Assembly: GCA_002366835.1 (NCBI GenBank)
Contig: DFBZ01000009.1
Span: forward strand, 19,429-35,324
Source of the DNA: Gammaproteobacteria bacterium UBA3067
Lineage (GTDB): Bacteria > Pseudomonadota > Gammaproteobacteria > Pseudomonadales > UBA3067
Length of the DNA: 15,896 bases
Direction of reading: 5' to 3'
Part shown: positions 1 to 6,697 of the stretch, piece after piece
How positions within the stretch are numbered: the first letter of the stretch is position 1
How the letters are laid out: the number at the start of each line of letters is the position of its first letter
Program-made: the position numbers and the translations under genes
The notes under the pieces: model-generated
What the model was told of the DNA's origin: nothing
Database searches by the model: none
The model's input: the letters and a program-made list of their open reading frames with translations, nothing else

Positions 1-1
1 T

Positions 2-2296
2 CAAAAAGTAAGTAGCTCAGAAGTACATCAGTGGGATTGGAAAAAAAGTGGCGTAGTGGAAAATGATTGCTTTATGTGCCACACCGACTTTGGGCAACTG
101 CAAGATTACAACGCAGATCAGCCGTCTTATGGAGGAGCTAGAAAGCCTTTGGATTTATATACGCGTGGCTTAAGGCAGTCCGCACTGATTGGCAAGGGCT
201 TCTATCGCTACGGTTCTACGGCAGTTTTTCAGCATTTGGATCTTGATGGTAGCGAAGAAGGCGTGGCAGAAAAGCCCCTTGTGGATTTTAACTGGGATGC
301 AGAGTCTGGAAAGATGACTCTGGATAGCACAGGGCAACCACTGCTTACATGGAATGAAGACGTTTTTAACGAGAGCAGAAAAGTCGTGATTCCGATGTTA
401 CGTTTTCCTGGCAACGACAACTGCATGATGTGCCACCGAACCAGTAATTCTCGACGAGGCTTCTATGGTTTTGGTGAAAGCTCAGAAGCAGTCTACGATG
501 AAGATGGCATTTTGGAGGAAGATTACCAAGATGACGTGCATAAAGGAAAAACTTGGGTGACAGATAATGGTGAAGAGCGTCAGATAGAAAACTGTAACTC
601 TTGCCACTCTCGCGAATATTTCCGACCGGTTGGCTCCAATACCGATCTGGATGCAAACCATAATTTCCTAAAAGGTAATTCCGATATGGATGTGCGGAAT
701 GACCTTGATAACGGGCCGAATGCGACGACCTGCTCATACTGTCATGATGAGGCAAAAAACCCGGTCATTCCTTCTGGCCAGGCTGACATGCTTTCTGCTC
801 ACCGAGAACTATGGAAAAACAGCGGTGACATGAAGGGCTACCTCGCTAGTAACCTGGATAAAGTAACGCAGACCCACCTTGACGTGGTGTCGTGCCAGGC
901 TTGTCATATCACCAACAAAAAGTCTTATGGCAAACCCATAAATACCTTATATCGCTACCGCAGCGACAGTGATAACAAACTTCGGATAACGCCTTATAAC
1001 GCAAAACCGCGCTATGTTTGGAAAGACCAAACATCTGGGCATGTTTTGTCGAGAACCGAAAGAAATAGCGTATTTGAACAAATTGATCCGCAAGACTGTA
1101 GCGAAGGCGGGCGAATTGTTGACCCAGTAACTAAGCAGGAAGTTGCAACCGTTACCGCGAGTGTATCCCATGGTTCCTGTAGGTATGGTGATCCACAAAG
1201 CTACGATGAATATGTGGGGCTTAAAAAAGCCTACGACGGATTACTATCATCAGCCGGTTATAAGGAATCGGATACCGTTCTAATTTGGGGAGAAATGAAC
1301 AACTATGTGATCTCACATAACACGAGACCTTCACCTCAAGCCCTGCAGTGCGGCGAATGCCACAATAAAAAACAAAATGATTCTTTCAGCGCCCTGATTT
1401 CTGAAGACGGCGTGCTAGGTAGCGCTAATAGTAAGGTGGTAATGGAATTGCCCGATCGCCGCTTGGTTGATGAGGGAATTATCCAAATGGCTCAGCCTTA
1501 TATGAAAATGCAGGAGCAAACCCAAGAAGATGGCAGCACGAAATATGTGATCAGCCAAAATGTGCGAGATATATTGGGCCAAACCAAGTTTGATGGTTCG
1601 ATGACTGTGCTGGGTGCTGATCGAGCAATCGTAGCGGCGGGCGAAATGAAAAAAGCGTCTCTTTCAGAAGCGGTTGATGGGACAAACGTTGAAACAACGC
1701 ATCAAAGCACTCTGGCCAACACACTTAAAAGCGATAATGTATTTTATTATCGCGCCAACTATGGCGAGCCAAGGGTGCGCGAGATTGCTGTAATACTTCA
1801 AGCAAATGACCAGTCTGAGAGGGTATACCCTAGCTATAGAGTGAAAGCCATGTATAACGAAAACGGGCTCGAAAAAGCCAAGCAATCCGGTTTGAATAAT
1901 TTTGCATCCGATGCGCTTGCTCTCACGTTTCTAAATAGTAACAGTCAGGTTGTAGATACTCCGGCTAACGAACCCATGGTCGTTAGGCTTCCTTACTTAC
2001 AACAAAATACTGATAAAGAGAGGATAAGCATTGGCTACTCCGTAAATGGAGAAAGCTGGAATGAACTCAGTGCAGCGGAAATAATAGCGGTAGAGCCAAA
2101 AACTGAAAATAGCAACGGCTATGTTCTGGCTGAAGTCGACAGGATTGGCCACTTCGTTGTGATGGATCAAGCGCTAAGCGCACGATCTAGCACTGACTCA
2201 GATACCGCACAGCCATCCAGTAGCGGGAAAAGTGGCGGAGCAATAATCTATTTATTACCTCTATTGCTGGGCGTATCACTGCTGAGACGCAAGTAG
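2..2296 (+). CDS. Multihaem cytochrome c with GlyGly-CTERM-like tail, 5' end cut off
   Basis: Predicted exported, surface-anchored electron-transfer protein. The frame is open to the left edge, so the true start and signal peptide lie outside the window. A GTG at 56 is in frame, but Q-K-V-S-S and on is read without a stop before it, and the first haem motif follows it by only four residues, so it is unlikely to be the start. Six CXXCH motifs are visible: CFMCH (codon near 68), CMMCH (422), CNSCH (593), CSYCH (731), CQACH (893) and CGECH (1349). The last ~310 residues hold no haem motif and look beta-rich, ending in a GHFVVM segment. The final ~25 residues are a Ser/Gly linker, Gly-Gly, a hydrophobic stretch and a basic RRK end, the pattern of GlyGly-CTERM tails cut by rhombosortase and linked to type II secretion. 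It is separated by 109 bases from the next gene, so it may be its own unit. Family not recognised; an octahaem-reductase relative cannot be excluded because the N-terminus is missing. Confidence 0.85.
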   Translation, partial: QKVSSSEVHQWDWKKSGVVENDCFMCHTDFGQLQDYNADQPSYGGARKPLDLYTRGLRQSALIGKGFYRYGSTAVFQHLDLDGSEEGVAEKPLVDFNWDAESGKMTLDSTGQPLLTWNEDVFNESRKVVIPMLRFPGNDNCMMCHRTSNSRRGFYGFGESSEAVYDEDGILEEDYQDDVHKGKTWVTDNGEERQIENCNSCHSREYFRPVGSNTDLDANHNFLKGNSDMDVRNDLDNGPNATTCSYCHDEAKNPVIPSGQADMLSAHRELWKNSGDMKGYLASNLDKVTQTHLDVVSCQACHITNKKSYGKPINTLYRYRSDSDNKLRITPYNAKPRYVWKDQTSGHVLSRTERNSVFEQIDPQDCSEGGRIVDPVTKQEVATVTASVSHGSCRYGDPQSYDEYVGLKKAYDGLLSSAGYKESDTVLIWGEMNNYVISHNTRPSPQALQCGECHNKKQNDSFSALISEDGVLGSANSKVVMELPDRRLVDEGIIQMAQPYMKMQEQTQEDGSTKYVISQNVRDILGQTKFDGSMTVLGADRAIVAAGEMKKASLSEAVDGTNVETTHQSTLANTLKSDNVFYYRANYGEPRVREIAVILQANDQSERVYPSYRVKAMYNENGLEKAKQSGLNNFASDALALTFLNSNSQVVDTPANEPMVVRLPYLQQNTDKERISIGYSVNGESWNELSAAEIIAVEPKTENSNGYVLAEVDRIGHFVVMDQALSARSSTDSDTAQPSSSGKSGGAIIYLLPLLLGVSLLRRK

Positions 2297-2310
2297 AAAT
2301 CATTGGGCAG

Positions 2311-2330
2311 AGGGGATGAAAAATTCCCCT
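2311..2330 (+). terminator. Weak hairpin downstream of the hexahaem gene
   Basis: AGGGGA (2311-2316) pairs with TCCCCT (2325-2330) around an 8-base loop, 14 bases after the stop codon. There is no real T-tract after it (TTGACTC follows), so intrinsic termination is doubtful. It could attenuate read-through or mark a processing site. Confidence 0.2.
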
Positions 2331-2339
2331 TTGACTCAA

Positions 2340-2368
2340 TTCATAGAAGTTCAACAAGTGGCTATAAA
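2340..2368 (+). promoter_or_regulatory. Possible sigma70-type promoter for the downstream cytochrome operon
   Basis: TATAAA at 2363-2368 matches the -10 consensus at five of six bases and has TTCATA at 2340-2345 with a 17-base spacer. A better -35 match, TTGACT at 2331-2336, is 26 bases from that -10, too far to pair with it. The site lies in the only gap over 100 bases within the cluster, 38 bases upstream of the ATG at 2406. Seen by eye only. Confidence 0.25.
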
Positions 2369-2405
2369 TTGAATCCATATTTGTGGCGAATTGTAAGAGG
2401 TTATT

Positions 2406-2645
2406 ATGGATAAAACGTTTTTTAGAGAAAAAGGAAAAGAGTTATTTCCGTGGGCTGCCGGTGCGAGTTTTGCCTTGGGCCATATTGCAGTAACCCAGTG
2501 CACCTTACCAAAGCAAGGCCAGTGTGTATTATGCGGCGGCTGTGCCTTTGCTATTACGGGGCTGGTCGGTTGGGCACTTTATAAAAACCGAAAGCTTGAG
2601 GGAGAGAATAACGAGCAGCCATTGAGCGCTAACCTACGAGCTTAG
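2406..2645 (+). CDS. Small Cys-rich membrane protein, unknown function
   Basis: A 79-residue protein that I do not recognise. AAGAGG at 2395-2400, five bases before the ATG, is a good ribosome binding site, which supports it as a real gene. A basic start (MDKTFFREKGKEL) is followed by two moderately hydrophobic stretches, about residues 16-30 and 46-60, separated by a four-cysteine segment in which C32 is followed by QCVLCGGC (Cys at about 40, 43 and 46). A charged, Gln/Asn-containing tail ends the protein. This is a hairpin-like membrane protein whose cysteines could form disulfides or bind a metal or Fe-S cluster. It has no CXXCH, so it is not a c-type cytochrome. It is the first gene of the tight run, 15 bases before the barrel gene, so a role in assembly or electron transfer of the conduit is plausible inference only. 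Confidence 0.7.
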   Translation: MDKTFFREKGKELFPWAAGASFALGHIAVTQCTLPKQGQCVLCGGCAFAITGLVGWALYKNRKLEGENNEQPLSANLRA

Positions 2646-2660
2646 TAGGGAATTGAATGC

Positions 2661-4010
2661 GTGAACTATTTTCGTTTAATCGTTTTGTTGTTGGCGAGCG
2701 CGCTATATACCCCATTTGCGATGGCAAATTGGACTGGGAGCCTAGAAACACTTGGGCAAGCTACGAGTGAAATTCGTGGTGAAGAAAGTGAGCTAATCCT
2801 ATGGGGCAATAGCCTCTATGTTAGCGATAATAGAGAAACCCAGTTTCATTTATTATTTAATCAGCAGGTGTGGGACTCTACTGAAACGGAATTTTATCAA
2901 CTTTATATCAATCAACACCTATCCAAATCTGAGTCGCTTTCTGTTGGCCGGTTTCAAAAAACTGATTTTAGTGGCTTCTATATCATAGATGGCTTTTTAT
3001 ACAGCCGCGCACAAGACAAAAATAAATTTTATGCCTATGCAGGCAAGCCGAAAAGACTAGAAGGTTTTCTCGTTTCCGAAGGCGATCTCATTATGGGCGT
3101 GGAAGGTTTTGTTGCTGAAAAACGTTTTGAAATATCACGTGCGAATGCTGATTCCACCAAAGCACCCATCTCAAATCACTATACGGTGAGCCATAGTCAC
3201 CGAGTTGGTATGCAGTATCAAAAAGGTGCAAGCCCAGCTCAGTCAAGTCTTTCAACAGCCAGCCCCACGAAAAGCCTGAGTCGAGTAGCACTTGTTAGCC
3301 GTGCTCTAATAAAAGATGACCGCCCTCCGGCGCGTGTGCGTTATACCCAGGATGATATTGAGATAAATGGGGAAGTAAATTATTTAATAAGCGATAACGA
3401 AATTGAAAAATTTTCATTTGATGGAATGTTCCCGTTAACAGCAAAAGCCCAGGTTGGAATAGGGCTAAATCATTACGCCTACCTTGAGCCAGCTGTTGAT
3501 TTTAAAAGCCAATTTTACAAGTTTCTAAATCAGGGAAATCAAACCGAATATCTGGCAAGCATGTATTTTTATCCTCGGCGATACGAGAGGCACTCTCTTG
3601 ATTTCCGCTTTGTTGAGCGAGAAATTGGGGAGGAGGGCAAGGGCTTGGCCTTCAACTCTTTTCTTTATCGTGGGGGCGTGTCCTTTGAATCGCGTCTCGA
3701 GTTACTGGACTTTATGAGGCAGGATCATGTGGGTCTTTATGTGGGTGCCAAACATTCCACAGGGCCATTCAGTGAAGTTGCTATTAATACGGTTTTTAGG
3801 GTGCAGCAGTCACAACTTCGGGCCACAACACAAACCTACGGTGTTGAATTGCGGTGGGACTGGAAACCGCATCGCACATGGCTTTTATACTGCAGTGGCG
3901 AGTTTATAAATCAGGAACAATACGACGGTGATTATTCACTAAGTTTCCCCGATGATGAATACCGAGTGTCCTTTAGCCTCAGTAAGAATTGGGACACGGC
4001 AAACAAATGA
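2661..4010 (+). CDS. Predicted outer-membrane beta-barrel (porin-like conduit sheath)
   Basis: 449 residues starting at GTG; the nearby ATG at 2657 is out of frame, and AGGG lies about ten bases upstream of the GTG. Residues 1-22 (MNYFRLIVLLLASALYTPFAMA) are a clear signal peptide with cleavage before NWTGS. The mature part alternates polar and hydrophobic/aromatic residues throughout, with many Tyr/Phe/Trp-flanked strands (for example LYVGAKHS, VELRWDWK, YRVSFSLSKNW near the C-terminus), the look of an outer-membrane barrel. It has no haem motif and only one Cys near the end. Between cytochrome genes it most likely sheaths an electron conduit, the role of MtrB in MtrCAB or OmbB in Geobacter. 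At ~427 mature residues it is much shorter than MtrB (roughly 650-700), so it may be a different barrel type with fewer strands. Sequence similarity to MtrB was not recognised. Its stop overlaps the next start (ATGA). Confidence 0.75.
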   Translation: MNYFRLIVLLLASALYTPFAMANWTGSLETLGQATSEIRGEESELILWGNSLYVSDNRETQFHLLFNQQVWDSTETEFYQLYINQHLSKSESLSVGRFQKTDFSGFYIIDGFLYSRAQDKNKFYAYAGKPKRLEGFLVSEGDLIMGVEGFVAEKRFEISRANADSTKAPISNHYTVSHSHRVGMQYQKGASPAQSSLSTASPTKSLSRVALVSRALIKDDRPPARVRYTQDDIEINGEVNYLISDNEIEKFSFDGMFPLTAKAQVGIGLNHYAYLEPAVDFKSQFYKFLNQGNQTEYLASMYFYPRRYERHSLDFRFVEREIGEEGKGLAFNSFLYRGGVSFESRLELLDFMRQDHVGLYVGAKHSTGPFSEVAINTVFRVQQSQLRATTQTYGVELRWDWKPHRTWLLYCSGEFINQEQYDGDYSLSFPDDEYRVSFSLSKNWDTANK

Positions 4011-4717
4011 AATATTCACATAGAAATCAATGCTTTGGTCGCGCAGGAATATGCATAAAAACTGCGAGAAGACTTTTTTTATTTCTTGTATTGATATGCA
4101 CTATAACAACTGCCTACTGTGAAAATAGTGCAAAAAATATTATAGATGAGAGCCAAAAAACGAGTGATGTTAAGCCGCTAGCATCGCAAGAAAGCGACGA
4201 AAACCACTGGTGGAAAAAGCGACAAAAGCGGCCAGATATCTACTACCCCCATAATATTCATAAAGAAGTGATGAACAACAACGGCGATAGCTGCATGTTA
4301 TGCCATGCATTTTCCAAAAATGTAATTTTAGATGAAGCGCTATTAAAGCAATTGACGAGCATTAATAACGAGCCGCTGGAAAGTATTTGCCATGATTGCC
4401 ACGTCGATGAGCGCAGTGCGCCCACTGAATGCGCAGTATGCCACCCTGACCCTGCAACAGTTTGGCCACAAGATCATAATTTTGATTATAAAAATAATCA
4501 TGGGCTCGATGCGAGCCACAGTATCGAGGAGTGTGAAAGCTGTCATATCGAATCGAACTTCTGTAGTGACTGCCATTTTAATAGGGGTACAAGTAAACGG
4601 GATGTGCATCCCTTAGGTTACCAATATAGCCATGGATTAGATGCCCAAATACGAGCACCGGAATGTGGAAGTTGTCATGGCGTAAAATATTGTGTGGATT
4701 GTCATGAGAAACGATAA
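4007..4717 (+). CDS. Heptahaem periplasmic cytochrome c
   Basis: Start taken at ATG 4007, which overlaps the barrel gene stop as ATGA; a TTG at 3989 is in frame but lies inside the barrel gene and lengthens an already long n-region. 236 residues. A basic n-region of about 25 residues leads to a hydrophobic core (LFLFLVLICTITTAYC), a Sec signal or uncleaved anchor; the Cys after TAY is a poor lipobox. Seven CXXCH motifs: C96, C128, C142, C176, C186, C220 and C229 (first Cys of each). The C-terminal ~70 residues are two copies of a di-haem module that starts with HGLDA. Extra His residues between motifs could be distal ligands, giving bis-His low-potential haems. Next to the barrel and upstream of a lipoprotein cytochrome, it is the best candidate for the periplasmic electron donor or barrel-plug cytochrome, a role like MtrA; that assignment is inference from order and haem number. 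Confidence 0.85.
   Translation: MKYSHRNQCFGRAGICIKTARRLFLFLVLICTITTAYCENSAKNIIDESQKTSDVKPLASQESDENHWWKKRQKRPDIYYPHNIHKEVMNNNGDSCMLCHAFSKNVILDEALLKQLTSINNEPLESICHDCHVDERSAPTECAVCHPDPATVWPQDHNFDYKNNHGLDASHSIEECESCHIESNFCSDCHFNRGTSKRDVHPLGYQYSHGLDAQIRAPECGSCHGVKYCVDCHEKR
4496..4705 (+). repeat. Tandem duplicated di-haem module in the heptahaem cytochrome
   Basis: Residues 164-190 (bases 4496-4576) and 208-233 (4628-4705) share the layout HGLDA, about five residues, ECxSCH, four or five residues, C-x-DCH. The starts are 44 residues apart. This points to an internal duplication of a two-haem unit. Confidence 0.7.
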
Positions 4718-5735
4718 GCAGGTGAACAACAGGAGAAAGCAAACAGATTATCAGCGTGGCGCTGTGTTTGGTTTCATGCTGTGCCTGATGTTTTTGATGA
4801 GCGCATGTGGTGGAGACAGCAATGAATTTGCCGGTGGTCTGAATACCGAAAATGACCTGGGCAACTTGATATTAACGCCCTCTCATGGGGGAGAAGGCGC
4901 AGCGTGGGCTTTGTCCGATTGCAGTACCTGCCATCCTGTTTCCGTCATCCACAATAATGCACAAAATATTAAAAATATTGTGGAAGAAAAAAGTTACCCA
5001 AGCTGTATAGGTTGCCATGGCGACAATGGTACAGGAGAAGAGCGCCCGTGCCTGATGTGTCACAACAATAAGGATCTGCCCGAGCACCCCCAGCAAGGAG
5101 GCTTCGCGCATGGTTTTGTTTCTGGTGACGAAAAACGCTTGGGTGATGCGAACTGTGTGAGTTGTCATCAGGCTTCGGACATGAACGGTCAGTTTTCAAT
5201 AAATCGGGATTTAACGAATTTTCCTGACTCGCGCGGCGAAAATAGTGACTATGTATCAAGCAGCGAGTTTTGCTTACGTTGTCATAATAAAAGTTTTCAG
5301 CAGTCGGGCTTCGAGATGCCAAATAAAGAATTTGACGACCCGCTGATCGCTATGAATGATATTTACAATTTCGTTGATAAACATGGCCTCGTGGATGGAA
5401 GTGGCCAGCGACTTTATGCAGGTCTTCGCGAAAACTATCGCTATCAAAGTATTGTTGAGTGTAGTGATTGCCACGCAATGCATGGCACAAAGAATGCCCA
5501 TTTAATTATTGATACCGCCGCGAAAGGGCTCAGCAAATTAGAGCAGTCAGACCACTACGATATAACAGTGTCGGCGGGAAACAGCGCACAACTGTGTGTA
5601 ACGTGTCACAACATGACAATCACTTCAGACGACGGAGAGCTGGATACGGGCAACGGCTTAAGCGGTGTACACGACATAAGTTCTGACTGCCAGCAATGTC
5701 ACCGCCATGGTGAAACAGTTCAGGCGGGTTTTTAA
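4704..5735 (+). CDS. Octahaem outer-membrane lipoprotein cytochrome c
   Basis: Start taken at ATG 4704, overlapping the previous gene by 14 bases; GTG at 4722, just after that gene's stop, is an in-frame alternative, and GTG at 4692 is less likely. With the ATG the protein is 343 residues. A basic n-region is followed by FGFMLCLMFLMSAC: a type II signal peptide with the lipobox MSA-C at C35. The next residues are GGD, with no Asp at +2, so sorting to the outer membrane is expected. Eight CXXCH motifs: CSTCH (C73), CIGCH, CLMCH, CVSCH, CLRCH, CSDCH, CVTCH and CQQCH (C329). CSDCHAMHG and CVTCHNMT resemble halves of the doubled-CXXCH family. Beside the barrel, a lipoprotein cytochrome is the expected terminal or outer-face partner, as MtrC is for MtrB, though at half the size of MtrC. 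Which face of the outer membrane it sits on cannot be decided from sequence. Confidence 0.85.
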   Translation: MRNDKQVNNRRKQTDYQRGAVFGFMLCLMFLMSACGGDSNEFAGGLNTENDLGNLILTPSHGGEGAAWALSDCSTCHPVSVIHNNAQNIKNIVEEKSYPSCIGCHGDNGTGEERPCLMCHNNKDLPEHPQQGGFAHGFVSGDEKRLGDANCVSCHQASDMNGQFSINRDLTNFPDSRGENSDYVSSSEFCLRCHNKSFQQSGFEMPNKEFDDPLIAMNDIYNFVDKHGLVDGSGQRLYAGLRENYRYQSIVECSDCHAMHGTKNAHLIIDTAAKGLSKLEQSDHYDITVSAGNSAQLCVTCHNMTITSDDGELDTGNGLSGVHDISSDCQQCHRHGETVQAGF

Positions 5736-6694
5736 TGGTCTGCGCGGCTAACAATAAAACAACAAGCATATTGACCGTTTTTGCAGTGTATTTATTGCTG
5801 CAGTGTTTATCCGTTTATGGCTCTGAAGCCGAGCAAGAAATGCCAGCGTTACACCATGTTGTTGATGTTGAGATCTTGCAGGATATGCGTTTGCCAAAAG
5901 AAATGCAGGCAGACGAAAACAATATGTTGGTATGCAGTACCTGTCATGGCATCGAAGATATAAAAAATCAGCCTTATGACGAGGTGGATAAAAACAGTGA
6001 AGACTTTCTACGGGGAGGCCCCTATCGCAGCATTTCTGAAGTCAATGACTTTTGCAGCAACTGCCATAAGGTAGAAGACACCGAACGCCTGAATGTTCAC
6101 AAACAACTAAAAGCGGATGGCCGTGTTGATGATCGCTACTGCGAATATTGCCATCAAAAAACACCTGATCTGGAGCATGATACAGACTGGAAGGAAATGA
6201 AATTTCAGCTCGGCCTAAATCAATTATGTACCGGCTGCCATTTAGAAAACCCACATTTTAATGTGGCGGAACATCGACATAAACCAGATGAAAAAATGCG
6301 CGAACAGATAAAAAAGGCGCAGAAAAATAAAAATGTACTATTGCCGCTGGATGAAGAAGAGCAAGTCACCTGCATCACTTGTCACACGCCCCATGAAAAA
6401 GGTCTTTTAGATCCCGAAACGCCTGGGGGGAAACAAACAGCGGATACTGCGGTGGAAAAGGGTATTGAATATATCAGTTCGCCCGAGTGGTCTTTAGTCG
6501 TAAAAAACGACAAGCAAGAACGTCTGCATGAATTAAAGCATAAGTTGTATCAGGCACAAAAAGCGGGAAAGCTCACAACAAATGAAGACCTGAAGCAGCC
6601 TATTCACTATAAAAAAATCGATAAAGAAATTCTGCTGAGGTTAGCAGCAAAAAACGGAGATTTGTGCGAATCTTGCCATTCGTTCAAAGATTAA
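5735..6694 (+). CDS. Hexahaem periplasmic cytochrome c
   Basis: 319 residues; the ATG overlaps the preceding stop (TAATG), so translation is probably coupled. Residues ~1-30 form a Sec signal peptide (hydrophobic core SILTVFAVYLLLQCLSV, likely cleavage after VYG). Six CXXCH motifs: CSTCH (C67), CSNCH, CEYCH, CTGCH, CITCH and CESCH (C311). The fifth motif sits in LPLDEEEQVTCITCHTPHE, the signature of doubled-CXXCH cytochromes (PF09699-type), and its partner is the final CESCH about 90 residues later. Between them is a long charged, probably helical segment (KNDKQERLHELKHKLYQ). It likely moves electrons between the inner-membrane fusion protein encoded next and the outer-membrane conduit. The name of the family beyond doubled-CXXCH is not clear. 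Confidence 0.85.
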   Translation: MVCAANNKTTSILTVFAVYLLLQCLSVYGSEAEQEMPALHHVVDVEILQDMRLPKEMQADENNMLVCSTCHGIEDIKNQPYDEVDKNSEDFLRGGPYRSISEVNDFCSNCHKVEDTERLNVHKQLKADGRVDDRYCEYCHQKTPDLEHDTDWKEMKFQLGLNQLCTGCHLENPHFNVAEHRHKPDEKMREQIKKAQKNKNVLLPLDEEEQVTCITCHTPHEKGLLDPETPGGKQTADTAVEKGIEYISSPEWSLVVKNDKQERLHELKHKLYQAQKAGKLTTNEDLKQPIHYKKIDKEILLRLAAKNGDLCESCHSFKD

Positions 6695-6697
6695 AAA

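Noticed and set aside
56..58. GTG as the start of the first cytochrome gene
   Set aside because: The frame stays open to the window edge, the first haem motif is only four residues later, and no signal peptide would be left; the gene is cut by the window.
3989..4006. TTG start for the heptahaem cytochrome
   Set aside because: ATG 4007 forms a typical ATGA overlap and gives a better signal-peptide length.
2661..5735. Naming the barrel and its neighbours mtrB, mtrA and mtrC
   Set aside because: Roles may correspond, but sizes and haem numbers differ (7 and 8 haems rather than 10 each) and no sequence similarity was recognised.
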